Shown: one piece after another, positions 33,719 through 45,043 of the stretch | Numbering within the stretch: position 1 is the first letter of the stretch | Layout: every line of letters starts with the position of its first letter | Source of the DNA: Arma custos | Lineage: Eukaryota > Arthropoda > Insecta > Hemiptera > Pentatomidae | Assembly: GCA_037127475.1 (NCBI GenBank) | Contig: CM073762.1 | Span: forward strand, 44,416,390-44,480,389 | Length of the DNA: 64,000 nt | Reading direction: 5' to 3' | Notes under the pieces: model-generated | What the model was told of the DNA's origin: nothing | The model's database searches: none | Seen by the model: the letters and a program-made list of their open reading frames with translations, nothing else | Position numbers and translations under genes: made by a program

Positions 33719-35608
33719 TCATACAGTTAAACGATGCTATATTAAACTGAATTAGTTCTATAAATAGTCAATTTCCTAAATTTAAGTTCCCGAAGATAGA
33801 AGAGAAAGGAATCCAATGTCCTACTGAAAAATAAAATACGCTGAGTGGAATGAAAGGTTCAGAAGGCAAAGTGAAATACACAGATAATTCATGATAGCGT
33901 TAAAATGAGATAACAGAAATCCTGAGGAACGCCGTAGATGAGACTGACATACTCCTACAAGCATAATGCCTGACTGCTGATTACCCAGCACGGCTATATC
34001 GACATGATGCTTTAATGTCACCGGTACTAAAGGGCACAATATGACTGCCCTGCTGAGCTTGCTACTCCAACTTTTATTGTCGAGGGCCAGTTTATTGCGA
34101 CTGTAAATATGGCCGCACCTGGCGCCCTTATCAAACAAATGTCCATCGTCCGGCTAGAGAAAAGGAGATGGAAACACAAGCACTAAATGATAAAGAATAT
34201 TGTGTCATCAATTTCAACATTCATCGTAGTAAGTCTCCAATGTATCCTGGTCATTTATATTATTTGGATAACATTAATGGATTTGTTTTTATCTATTTTA
34301 TCTGTATTAGTTAAATGACAAGTTTTTTTTTGTATTTTTGTTTGCATTTACATTCATAAAAAAAAAAAAGGTGTTATTAATACAAAGAAATAATTTCACT
34401 AGCCCCTTTTCAATATGGTGACAATAATTGTCCACTGACAATTCCCAACCAAACCTCGACAGCTCCGCCTCAGATTCAAAACAGTCGTTTTCTGAATTGT
34501 TTAATGTCTGACTAAAAGAATATAGCATTTCCACACCCAGAACAAAAAAAAATCCTTTAGTTCCTGACTTTCTACAATACATACAACCCTACGAGTGGCC
34601 ACCATATAAATATGACAATGTTATGTGATGCAATACGGTACAATAATTTTTTTTAAGAATTTGTGTTACATCGTTTTCTTAATTTTTTTCTTTCAATTAA
34701 ATCGCTAAAACTAATCGTAACTGTTTCCTAAACATTACAAGCAATCATAAAATTTAAATAATTACTATAAGATATATTTAGCATTTTTAAAAAGGCATTT
34801 TTTGTTGTCTTTTTTTTTGAATGTTTATTTGAACTAGTGCTTCTGAAATGAAACAAATATAAAAATGTTTAATTTTAATTTTAGTTATATAAGATTTTAA
34901 ATAGTTTAAGTGATATGAGAAAGGTAATAAAGGAATATAAAAAGAAAAAGCAAATGCTAGATAATTTATTAAATAATAAATTTTTAGTGTAATTAATTAA
35001 ACAACAGATGGAATAGATCATCTTAAAAGATGATTAAGAAATACGAGTCCTTCAGCGAATTGATAACCCAATAAACCGGCATCCATTATGCCGCAGTAAA
35101 ATGGCAATATTTCTCATAACTACACAATCTTTCTACCTCATCCACGTACGTGTCCGGCAAAAAAATTGCTATAAATATATTATACGGGGTAGGGGGGCCT
35201 AAGAGACGTGTGCCGGGGCAAGAAGACGAATGGCACTTAATTAAATTGGCCAAAAGCAGAGAGCTCCAGGGAGGGATATATATCAAGTAGTCTCTGTATA
35301 GGGAGGATGGATATTGTGATTGATCTCGGGGGTACGTTCAAGAGGATCTACTCAGCACAGGAGTATGCTGCTCTATACAGTATGAGTAAACGGGTGTATA
35401 CCAATATGATTTATAGTACCGCAAGATTGCGAACTAAATGTATCAGAGGATTTTTTTGGACTTCATAGTCTCAAAATAAACTATTTATTTCGATGTATAA
35501 GTAGCTCTCTAAGTAAAGTATCCTCAATATTGGATGTTTTAAGTAACGATTTGGTTTGTAAAGCAATAAGAGTAAGAAAAATATGAATGAGGAATAAGAT
35601 GCCTAGCG

Positions 35609-35610
<2 letters not shown>
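33719..35610. other. Unique, mostly AT-rich DNA
   Basis: 33821-34138 has a 105-codon minus-strand frame in slightly GC-richer sequence without any recognised domain. 35050-35300 is GC-richer and also unassigned. Confidence 0.35.
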
Positions 35611-35643
<33 letters not shown>

Positions 35644-35776
35644 GGCATTGGATATTTCCATCCATACAGCCAGCTATGTATTTAATTGTTTAACTGTTAA
35701 CTTAGTTGCAAACAGCACGCGGTTTTTCCCAGGCGGTCACCCATCTCAACCGATCACCCGTCAAAGATGCTTAGGG
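35611..35776 (-). mobile_element. Retroposed 5S rRNA fragment with poly(A) tail
   Basis: On the minus strand 35775-35707 reads CTAAGCATC...CGGTTGAGATGGGTGACC, GCCTGGGAAAAACCGCGTG, CTGTTTGC. This closely matches the 3' half of eukaryotic 5S rRNA, including the box C region GATGGGTGACCGCCTGGGAA. The 5' half is absent. About 66 nt of non-5S sequence follow, then a 30-nt A tail (T run 35611-35640 on plus). Short similar flanks GATGCCTAGCGGG and GATGCTTAGGG may be a diverged target duplication. It is either a retroposed 5S read-through transcript or a 5'-truncated 5S-derived SINE (SINE3 type). Confidence 0.75.
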
Positions 35777-37188
35777 TTACGCCTTAAGAAAATACGAGCT
35801 TTTTAAAGTTAAAATATCTCTCTATTATATATATATAAACAAAGTTTCCGACGTGTGATAAATTTATGAAATGTGAGCATAATGCACAATTGTGCGGGTA
35901 TTGTATTTCAAACCCCCGATATAGAAGTCTTCTTCTCCCGTTCTCCAAGATTTCATTAAATAATATTAATGAAAGGTTTAGTGAACCCGCAGGTTCGATG
36001 CCGATATCACCAGTATCTACTTACAAACCTACGTCCTCGGGCCACTACCCAAACCCAAATACGCAATCCTCTCACCTACGCCTCGTTCTACCCCTCAGGC
36101 GCTTAAGCGAAATTTACGAATATATTTACTAAAATATATAGTCCATATAACATTTTATTACTTGACGGTGATTTAAGGGTTCTTACCGCTGTATGGCCCT
36201 AATCTAAAATAGCAACTTATTACTTATTACCCCAATTATAGAAAATTGTAGTTGGAATGAATGGAACAATGGTACAGGTTGAATAGTTAGGGAACGCCTC
36301 TAGTTATTTATAAAATCTAAAATGTTAAAAGTCTATATCATACTCATAGTAAGGCTCTACTCTCCCTCGAATAATAACCGCAGAAAGCTTTTGAAAATAA
36401 TATATGTGCATTAACTATCCAAAGCCGCACTTAGACTTTTCTTTGAATAAAAGTCACCTATCCCTTGACTTCTTACCCTCTCAAAAATAATCTATTCGGT
36501 ATAATAATATCAAAGTAGAATTCTATGGAAAATACAAATGACAATTAAAACGCTCGACACTATCGCGAATCATTGCTGTGAACATTTCAAAATAGTTTAC
36601 TTATCAGTTTTTTTTTCTATTCCGAATATTTTTTTATATTATTTTATTATTGAATGGAATTAATGTAATAATACTGGCACGGATGGTCACGAAGTTAGGT
36701 GCCATAAAATAAAACAATAAACCAACATAAAGGTATCTGCAGTATTATACTTTAATATACTTTGGTCTAACCAGACACTTTGCCAACTTATTTCTCAAGG
36801 TTTTAGCCCGATTCTGAATCTGAAGATTCAGAAGCATAAAATTGCTGAAATTATGGAGTTATATTATAATTATGTATTATCTAATACACAAAGAAGGAAT
36901 ACTTTAAACGTACCAGTGGAACATTTATGAATCGTCTTGTATAAATCCTGACCGATTAGTTGTTTAACTTAAGGTCCGACTCAGTCAGACAAATTAATTA
37001 TTTTTTAATAGGTATGAATCGATAGTGTAGGATCTGAAGACCCTCCTAAGGTCTTGTAAAACGTAGTATCCCTAGTAAGGGATAATCATACGGTTGAGAG
37101 TAAGTAAATAAGCTCCTTGCACAACAGTTGACAGTATAAACTTTACTATATAATCTCCTTGGGTTTTAATAATAAATATTTTACAAAT
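35777..37188. other. AT-rich unique DNA
   Basis: An 88-codon frame (35866-36132) and other small frames show no domain. Nothing else was recognised. Confidence 0.35.
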
Positions 37189-37189
37189 C

Positions 37190-37740
37190 CTCATACAAGA
37201 CTGAAATGTCAAGAAACTGCTCGACGTTTTCGCCTACTTCAACATTTACAGGACAAATGTTCAAATCTTCCAATTAATTACAAAAGACTCATTTACATGA
37301 CAGTTATCAGACCTATTTGGACATACGGAGTTGAGCTTTGGGGCTCTACTAAACCATCCAATTCATCTCGTATCCAATCCTTACAATCCAAACTCCTTCG
37401 TTAAATCCTCAATGCTCCTTATTATGTCGCAAACAAACTCATCCATCATGATCTTAACATCCCACATGTTGCTGATTTGGCCCAAAATAGATAACTATCC
37501 TTCCATGAAAAGCTCCATACACACTTGAATCCGCTAGTCTCTCAACTTGCTTCCCATAATATTCCAGATAACCCTCCGAGGCGTCTGAAAAGAAGATGGC
37601 CTCGAGACCTTCTACTATACAACTTTATTGGAGTGCTATCAATGGATAGTTTCTAGACGTGTTTTTTTTTTCATGTCCTTTTTTCATAAAGTAGATTTAC
37701 TCAATGCAATATGATTACAGTTGTATCAATAAATTATTCT
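37190..37740 (+). mobile_element. Jockey-type LINE 3' end, 5'-truncated
   Basis: The frame reads RLKCQETARRFRLLQHLQDK, INYKRLIYMTVIRPIWTYGV, ELWGSTKPSNSSRIQSLQSK, LLR, a stop, ILNAPYYVANKLIHHDLNIP, HVADLAQNR, a stop, LSFHEKLHTHLNPLVSQLAS and NPPRRLKRRWPRDLLL. This is the C-terminal end of a Jockey-clade RT polyprotein. It is followed by a T-rich 3' UTR and ATCAATAAATT. It is very similar to the copy at 19.2 kb and truncated at the same base, but each copy carries its own stops. Confidence 0.85.
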
Positions 37741-38320
37741 AAACAAAAAATTATGGATTATGATTAAATGGAATAGGAATCAGGTGAAAATGAGACAGAA
37801 TATACAACAAAATACAACTATAAAAATATTTGGCACATATATGTATGCGTGTATAATTATTCTTTTTAATGTAGATATTAGCAAATTATTCGGGAAATGT
37901 AGTGACCAAAATAATAAAACTTAACATTATATATTTAATAAGTATAGATATTTTTTATTTCCACCAATCACTGAAAGGCAAGTTTATCCAAGGCAGCATA
38001 TCTAGGTAGAGTAGGTTGTGGGCCAGTAGTTTGAAAGTTTCGTGATCGGAATGGAAGGTATATGAGAACATATGTTGGCTTGTTTGTTCCTAGTCTCCAT
38101 CTACTTCCATGTTCCTCCATGTACCCCCATGTAGCTCCATGTACCCTGTCGGATCTGTTCGACAAATATCTTCTCGCTCTTCTTACTTCCACGTCCCGGG
38201 GCTTACCAAACTTCCCAGCTCAAAGTCATTCCTTCCGTCCCAGTCCATTCACATAGTCTCTTTATTAGGGATGAAAAGTCCTACACCTGAGCAAAGTAGT
38301 GCTTAGAATTAACTAAACAA
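37741..38320. other. Unique DNA with an imperfect TCCATGT repeat
   Basis: 38106-38150 holds four imperfect copies of TCCATGT(A/T)CC(C). The stretch GAATCAGGTGAAAATGAGAC then AGAATATACAACAAAATACA (37776-37815) recurs near 46.47 kb, so a small dispersed repeat is present. Confidence 0.4.
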
Positions 38321-38329
38321 GAAATAATT

Positions 38330-38895
38330 CTAAGTAATTACTTATGGATACACCTCCATAAAACACTACAGTAAAAACTCTCATTCACTCCATACAAGAT
38401 CACGAAAGTCATAGAACTTGTCATAAGATGGAAAACAAGATTAACAGATATCATAAGCAAATACGATGCCATAATTATAAAAAAAAAATATTTACCAAAA
38501 TAAAATTAATTATAAATCGTTTTGTAAGTACTGTAGAATACTACAAATGAATAAATAATTATTTATGGATGAACGTCGATAAAGCACTGCAAGGCAAAAC
38601 AGTCTTGGACAATACTCCATTTATGAACACAGAAATCATATGAGTTGCCATGAGATAGAATATAAAAAAGTATGCCAGACATAAACATTATTAAATACCA
38701 AAGTTAAATAATTACTGAGGAACAAGAGTGATTTGTTTTAGAAATACTGAAAATCGTTGCAAATAAATTAGTTAAAACCATAAATAAGTAATTTCTTGAG
38801 GATTAAAGATGATAAAACAAAATCGATAGACACCATAAAATAATAATTAATAAAATACCAAAATAAAGTTAATTTTGAGACTTTTGGAAAAAAAT
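38330..38895. repeat. Degenerate ~220-230-bp tandem repeat, at least 2.5 units
   Basis: CTTATGGATACACC...CATAAAACACTAC (from 38341), ATTTATGGATGAAC...GATAAAGCACTGC (from 38561) and ATTTCTTGAGGATT (from 38791) start successive units. Each unit later shows a CATAAGATGGAA/CATGAGATAGAA and an ACCAAAATAAA(A/G)TTAAT box. The third unit is shortened. Divergence is high, so the array is old. Confidence 0.5.
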
Positions 38896-39650
38896 TAAAA
38901 TGATTTATTAATAAAGAATCAAAAGTGAATAATATAGCAATTAAAGGTTGAAACTACACTAAAAAATCTTCATTAAAATTAAAAGTAAGTAATAAAGAAT
39001 AATTAAAGAAGAAATATATAAATTTAAATTGTCATTTGACAACTGCTATACAATTTGTTTTTACAATAGAATAAGTTTGAAGGTATATTATATAAAATAA
39101 ATGAATTATAAATTCTACTCTATATTGCATAGATGTAGAGAAGTTTATTTATTTATTTCATATCGTAACTTGAAATTTTGTGTACCTAAATAGTCAACTG
39201 AGATTCACAAACTAAATTGATAAAAAATAAATAATTAAAAACTTATAGTGATTATAAATATAGAATACTTATACAAAGACTAGTAGTATATAAAGAATAT
39301 TAATATAGACAAAATAATGACAATATAATTTATTTTTTTATCAAAGGGACTTGTATTATGGAATATTTGCTATTACATAACATATATTAAAGAATAAATA
39401 ATAAAAATTTGTGTGTATCTCGTCATCTATTATTTATATTCATCTATATTATCTATACATTTATTTACTAGAATAAATACATCCTAGAATGTGACTAGAG
39501 ATTCCATATGACGTATCTCTTTAATATAAAAAATAAATAATCGCTAATACAATAAATAAATTTTTACACTGGTTTCAGCATAACAGAAAAAATACTACAG
39601 AGAATATCAGCAGTATAAAAGTAAGACATATCAATGATTTCACCAACAAA
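38896..39650. other. AT desert
   Basis: No gene or repeat identity was recognised. It could be a further decayed part of the tandem array upstream. Confidence 0.35.
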
Positions 39651-39880
39651 GCTCAAGATCACGGGTTCGAAGCCAGGCAAGAGGCATTAGAATTTTTTAA
39701 AGGGAGCAATAAATCCTTAGTTATGTCGTTCTTTGGAGGGAACGTAAAATCGTGGGCCTATAAAGTAGCAGGTACTCGTTAAAGATTTCTATCCTAATGA
39801 TACACAGATATGCAAAATTTAGAACTCCGCTGTCGCATCGTTCGATTAGCCATAGCAGTTATAGGGACGTTATAACTTTT
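39650..39880 (+). mobile_element. SINE-B, head truncated
   Basis: Starts inside the tRNA-like head (GCTCAAGATCACGGGTTCGA, intact B box), followed by AATCCTTAGTTATGTCGTTC, GCAGGTACTCGTTAAAGATT, CGCATCGTTCGATTAGCCAT and GGGACGTTATAAC. Confidence 0.75.
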
Positions 39881-40324
39881 TTTATATAGATTACTAACAG
39901 GAGAGCAGGGTTCAAATATTTTTGATTAATGCTTTATTATAGTAATTATCGAAAGGCAATAAATATCAATGGAAAATAAAGTACTGGAAGAAGAAACAAT
40001 AAGAAGGAGAGATAGGATGACAGATGGAATTAGTTGGCAAATGGCTATAATTTTTTCTCGATCCCTCAGTTCCGTGAAGGTTACATTGAACTCGTTCATC
40101 ACCGGGAAGATCTCCCTCAGAGGGCAAGTTACGTACACTCTAAGTTCTAAGTTCTAAATGATGAAACCAGACCCTCTTATACTTCCCAAGGGCTTGAAAA
40201 ATGTCTCCCTTCCATGGCGGGCTACCCTCTCCTGTTTAGAACTTGGATGTTGCGTATTATTTTAGCAGAACCCGAGATGGGAGTCGAACACAAAAGAGTA
40301 ACTAGGAAAAAGTAATAACAAAAT
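39881..40324. other. Unique DNA
   Basis: Opposite-strand frames of about 65 codons at 39926-40157 have no recognised domain. No other feature is seen. Confidence 0.35.
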
Positions 40325-40562
40325 TATATTTATATACAAAACTTCAGTGGTTTCTGGTTTAGACCATGTTGTTGAATTTTTCTTCGCCGTTTCGCCAGAC
40401 TGCTACTGCTAGCTTCTTCATTCTCGATCCAGCCTTGAAGAAGCTAGCAGTATGTCTGGCGAAACGTTGGCGAAGAAAAATTCAACAACATGGTCTAAAC
40501 CAGAAACCACTGAAGTTTTGTGTATAAATAATGGCCGCGGAAACCTGAAAGAGTATAAAATT
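40325..40562. mobile_element. Penelope-like inverted terminal repeat pair (copy P2)
   Basis: The arms are nearly perfect: AAAACTTCAGTGGTTTCTGG on the left, CCAGAAACCACTGAAGTTTT on the right. Inside, both arms hold GAAGAA-GCTAG-(loop)-CTGGC-GAAAC (left on minus, right at 40438-40465). The right arm continues GTATAAATAATGGCCGCGGA then AACCTGAAAGAG. A short spacer of about 15-20 bp separates the arms. No coding sequence remains. This is the best-preserved member of the family here. Confidence 0.6.
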
Positions 40563-40599
40563 ATATTTATAATAATTAAAATAGTTTGTTCGACAATTC

Positions 40600-40800
40600 A
40601 TTTTATTTCATCTAGTTGTGCTACTACTAGAATCGAACGAAGCTACAATGAGAGTTCTAAATTTTGCGTATCGAGGCCTATTGGGATAGAGATTTTGAAA
40701 GAGTGAGTACCGGAGAAAAAAAAATCTTGGTTTTAGGTCTTTTCCAAGGACCGCACAACCAAGTATTTTTATTTCATTTTTAAAAATCCCAGAGCCACCT
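40600..40800 (-). mobile_element. SINE-B, degraded
   Basis: The plus strand shows GAACGAAGCTACAATGAGAG, TTCTAAATTTTGCGTATC, ATTGGGATAGAGATTTTGAA and TTTAAAAATCCCAGAGCCA, which are the inverted SINE-B body and 3' region. The head is lost. Confidence 0.6.
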
Positions 40801-40982
40801 ATTATTATGAATAAATTATAATTAATTAATAGCTTAAAAGTCAAACTTTAAAAAATTGATAATCTGACTTTATTTTATATCGCTACTTTGGAAGGGTTAA
40901 ACATTTCTGATATAATTATCGACCGTTATATTTACCTTTTATCTCTATTATTAGTGAGACGAATAAATGAAATATTTCTTAA

Positions 40983-41191
40983 TTAACATATTGACGCCCG
41001 GGAACGAGATTTCTCGTTTTCATTAGACATTTTTTGGTGACCGGGAACTAGAAATATCGTTTTGGTGTAAGCTCCGGTCATGAAGTAAATTTATATTATA
41101 ATATATATGATTAAAATTATATTGATGTACGATCAAATCATTGGTCTTAAGGTAAATTTCAACAAAACATTAGCGAGCGGCAATGTGTTAA
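40983..41191. mobile_element. piggyBac-like MITE flanked by TTAA
   Basis: TTAA at 40983-40986 and 41188-41191 bracket 201 bp whose ends are imperfect inverted repeats: CATATTGACGCCC on the left, CACATTGCCGCTC on the right (minus strand), 10 of 13 matching. TTAA duplication is the hallmark of piggyBac insertions. Just inside is the perfect palindrome AACGAGATTTCTCGTT and a second CCGGGAAC copy, so the left part is itself repetitive. No transposase is present. Confidence 0.65.
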
Positions 41192-42040
41192 TACAATATA
41201 TGTAGTTATATAATTAATTTTAGAATCATTTGTCCAACCATTATTATTATTAATAAGATTATATAATTATATATGTACTATTATTTCTCAACTTAACGTA
41301 TAGGTGAATACTATTACTTTGCTAATAACATTATTTATTTCATGAAAATCCATCCAAATCATTTTTTTTTTTTAATAAATTCGTAAAAGTTGTACAAGAA
41401 AGTATAACAGACGTATAAGTGTATGCTTAATAAACATTCATTAGTGCAACTAAAATGAATTCATTTGTGGTATTAAAATTTTGTATGCTGATTTAATTTA
41501 TTATTTTATTTTTCAGTTTGTTTCGACCTACTCAACGAAGCTTGAATGTATTCAAGCCAAGCAATTTTATCTTTTTTACATACTTAATTTCTAAATTCTT
41601 TTAATTATTTTTTTCTAGTAATCTTTGTTCTGAATGAAAACCTAGATCTGTAATACCATGTTTAAAAAAAATAAAAATCAAATTTCATGATTATTATTAT
41701 TGTTTATAATAAAGCTAACTAAATGCATAACTATTATGTTATGATAGAAGCATACAAATAGTGAGTTAGATACCAAATCGCAGGGTTAATTGATGCTAAA
41801 TGAATTCAATGCAAATTATTAATTTAAATTTATTATTTAAAAAATATAAATATAGTTATCAATCCTTATTAAAACATTTAATAAATAAAGTGGGTTAAGG
41901 CAACAACTTTGCATGGATTACTATGAATAGTAATTACTGTGAAAAACACAAAGTAGCTTATAGAAGAAAAATGTTTTATTTTATGTTGTATAGATTATAA
42001 AATATTTAGAATTAAAACTTTTTTTTATTTTGTGATCTTC
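41192..42040. other. AT desert
   Basis: No feature was recognised. Confidence 0.4.
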
Positions 42041-42041
42041 C

Positions 42042-42258
42042 ATTTAAAAAACGGTCCCTCCCTGTTTTGTATTGTATAAAGTCAGCGGCCTCGAGCCGGT
42101 TCCAGTAAAAACCACCTTCAGTGGACTCAGTCCATTGTACCTCCTTAAAACACCGAAAGGCTTTTGTTTATATAGAAGCATTTGCAGGTATTTATAGTAA
42201 ATTTGTATATGTATTGTAAATAGAATCTTAGAGAATGTGAAAAAAAAATCCACTTAAA
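42042..42258 (+). mobile_element. LINE-like 3' end, family E
   Basis: CGGTCCCTCCCTGTTTTGTA, AGTCAGCGGCCTCG, CACCTTCAGTGGACTCAG, then ACACCGAAAGGCTTTTGTTT, AGAAGCATTTGCAGGTATTT and AATAGAATCTTAGAGAATGT ending in nine A residues also occur at 54.09-54.47 kb. A polyadenylation-like AATAAA (in the second copy) and a terminal A run suggest a retrotransposon 3' end. The parent element is not identified. Confidence 0.55.
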
Positions 42259-43254
42259 GGAAAATATTTTTTAACTTTTTGTTTAGAAAAAATCTAAGCG
42301 GAACTATATAGCTTGCTATATATTCTCGGTAAAGTAAAACCACCCCCTTTGGAGCTGCATCCGTATCTTTCAAAGAATGAAACTAGTTTTCCGAAGAGAT
42401 CGAGGAAAAACGTGTATGATCAAAGAACCCTAGCTATTCAGAATGTACCACGTCTATATATATCTACAAATACATAAAGAAGTAGCGCTATATAAAGAGA
42501 TTAATAAAAGATCCGAGGGCAGACAGGCCGAGGACACAGCTGATCCCAGTCCCTAAAGGGCGATCCTCCACAAAGGTTCTCCAGGTAAGCCTGGAATATT
42601 TCTTATCGCTCCAGCCCTCTAGAGAGGCCTCATTTAAACGGCCACTAAATCTGGGGGCTAACTGGAGACCCGAACCCCTTTGTTCTCGACCCAAGCCCCG
42701 TACAAATGCCCGTACTTAACATTCCCAGCCTCCATTGTACCTCGCCGTCTATATTCTTTTTATTCTTCCACTACTTTATTATTCTAGTCCTCTCTGATTT
42801 ACTCCGGCCATATTTCCATCTCCGAAGAGACTAATCTCCGAATTAGTCTCTTGTTCGTGTAACGGCCGTTCTTATTTTTCCCCATCGGCTCATATTTTTA
42901 TTGCGTTATTCCATCATATCTAAATAAACAGATATTGTTTTTAGAGCTACAGTACAAAAAGAATAATTAACTATTTAATTTATCTAATAACCAATCATTA
43001 GATTTTTTTGCAACAATGCCTCCGTCTCTAAAAAAAAATATAAATATTTACAAACCATAAAGAGGCTAATTAAAGAAAAAAACTATCGTTATCTTCCCAT
43101 ATTGAGTGTTTTAACTTTTAATTTCATAGACATTCTCAAAACAATCATTTAAAGCATGAATGCAAATAATCAAGAGTATTTAATCAAAAGTATTGTTTAG
43201 CATTGAAGGGCTGAAGAATTGTTAGTGAGTTTCGATAGCTTCAAAATTTTATTG
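42259..43254. other. Unique DNA with GC-richer 42.51-42.90 kb
   Basis: A 68-codon minus-strand frame (42488-42694) in GC-richer sequence reads like protein in places but matches nothing I know. A perfect 13-bp inverted repeat AGAGACTAATCTC / TTAGTCTCT lies near 42822-42863. No gene call. Confidence 0.3.
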
Positions 43255-43520
43255 TATTACTAGCTTATACACGCCGCTTCGCATGCGTGGAATTTGGTCT
43301 GCCACATAAAGTTTCGTGAAAGATCTATTAAAATAAATAATTTAATTATTTTTTAAAAATATAACTTACTCATACATCCAAAATTTCAGAAGTCTGATTT
43401 CAAAACTGACGGATTCCATACAATTTTTGAGCCCCAGATTAAGGGGAAAGCCCTGGGGGGTGGAATTACCCAAATATCTTTCCTAAGCTATACAAAGAAC
43501 CTATCTACAAATGCACCCCT
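43255..43520 (+). mobile_element. Helitron-like dispersed repeat, 5' part
   Basis: Begins TACTAGCTTATACACGCCGC then TTCGCATGCGTGG, the common arthropod repeat start, and continues AAGTCTGATTTCAAAACTGA and GGAAAGCCCTGGGGGG. It leads directly into the family D arms that follow, consistent with 5' and 3' parts of one element type. Confidence 0.55.
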
Positions 43521-43965
43521 CTAAATCCGCGCTTGCTATAGCCTATGTGTTATTCTGATGTATAACCTATATTACTGTAAAGTTTCATCAAAATCCGTCG
43601 AGTAGTTTTTGCGTGAAAGAGAGACAAACATACAAACTTTCACATTTATAATATTAGTAAGATTAGTAGGATACCAAAACAAATAATTTCGCTCATGTTC
43701 TTTCTGTAATTTTAATAACTATTATCATTTGATTTGCGTTTAATTGTGTACTATAATGGATTCTCCACAGGCCCTAAAAAACTGTCGGGGGAGGGCATGT
43801 GCCCCCGTGCGCCCCCCTAAATCCGCGCTTGCTATAGCCTATGTGCTATTCTGGTGTATAACCTATATAATTGTAAAGTTTCATCCCAATCCGTCCAGTA
43901 GTTTTTGCGTGAAAGAGAGACAAACATACAAACTTTCACATTTATAATATTAGTAAGATTAATCT
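43521..43965. mobile_element. Family D arms in direct tandem (period 296 bp)
   Basis: CTAAATCCGCGCTTGCTATA starts at 43521 and again at 43817. Both copies run through GTAGTTTTTGCGTGAAAGAG to AATATTAGTAAGATTA (about 43665 and 43961). Between them lies the inner module (TCATTTGATTTGCGTTTAAT, AAAAAACTGTCGGGGGAGGG). At 2.4-2.8 kb the same arms are inverted rather than direct. Confidence 0.75.
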
Positions 43966-44047
43966 GCCACTAAACAACATATGAAGTCCGATTCTTGGTA
44001 TATGATATCAATTTATTACAAATAAAATACAGTAGTTTTTTAAGCTA

Positions 44048-44165
44048 ATGCAAGGGAGTGATTTGGTCGAGATCAGGCTCAACCCCCAAGGTTTGACTAA
44101 CCGATTATATTCTTCTTCTGCCAAATCCGGATTCGAACCAGCGATCTTCGACTTAACCAAAGTGA
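44048..44165 (-). mobile_element. SINE-A fragment
   Basis: The plus strand reads GATCAGGCTCAACCCCCAAG and CTGCCAAATCCGGATTCGAA, i.e. part of the body fused to the tRNA-like head, with the central body missing. Confidence 0.55.
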
Positions 44166-44229
44166 TCACATACCCTGAGCATACCCTCGCTGTCTGACTC
44201 TGTATACCCATGATTTTGTTCTTGCTTTT

Positions 44230-44475
44230 CTTGAATGCTTCATTTTCTGACATTACAATAAAATACGGCCTTACAACCCTGTGTGGGTCTTAGCCTCCCT
44301 CTTCAAGGAGCCTTCGTCAGGCGGCTGTATCCAATGCACCTGCCCTCTAGTAACCGACATTCCATATACGTCTTGAGGGATGCGAGGTCCAGCTTTCCCT
44401 CCAGTAGCTTCTTCCCTTTCTCACTCATTTAGGCCACCTTAATCTATTAATTCTTACTCGAGTAATGATGCCGGG
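44230..44475 (-). mobile_element. Possible LINE 3' end
   Basis: The minus strand reads in one frame MSEKGKKLLEGKLDLASLKT, YMECRLLEGRCIGYSRLTKA then ...AKTHTGL, resembling the AKTHxGL ends of RTE-like LINEs. Motif support is thin. Confidence 0.3.
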
Positions 44476-45043
44476 CTCCCCAAACATCCCATAAACGCGT
44501 TCCCAATTGACCATTAACATTTAGGGATTCAAAAAATCTACCTGCTCCGAAGCAATTCTTTCAAAAACTCTTTTTTCTTGGTAATGAATTTAATAAATAT
44601 TTCGGAGGGATAGGTCAGGACTGACTATCCACTACGAATCCTATTTTGTACCTTGTTTCCTAACATTTTTTATCTACAATTGAATATATAAAACTGAATT
44701 ATATATAAAGTACAAAGCACATTAATAAACTACAGAGGAAAGAAGAAAGAGAGCGAGAAGGCAATCCCGTTAGTGGAGGGGGGAATGCTAACCGGATTAG
44801 GAGAGGCGGCGTAGGATTTGGTCAGCAGCTAGCCGCTAAATAGTTAATTACTTTAATTACACTCCATATTCCGATCGTAGCGCTATCTCTATCAATTTAG
44901 CCGGCCCCAAATACTCCTCCCCTCTAATACCCACTCATAATTAAACCTGATCATCTAATAAACCTATGCAACTGTTCCTAATTGCACGTTGAACAGAGCT
45001 GGCTAATAAAGCGATAAATGACCTTCCTTTAAAGGAAAATAAC
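44476..45043. other. Unique DNA with homeodomain-type sites
   Basis: 44745-45010 is non-repetitive and contains GTTAATTACTTTAATTACAC (44844-44863) and further TAAT cores. This resembles clustered homeodomain core sites, but TAAT is common in AT-rich DNA and no gene is nearby. Confidence 0.25.

Noticed and set aside
33821..34138. 105-codon minus-strand frame in slightly GC-richer DNA
   Set aside because: Protein-like in places but no family, start or splice evidence; kept as unassigned DNA.
42560..42600. Splice donor-like CCAGGTAAGC
   Set aside because: An isolated donor consensus with no supportable exon.
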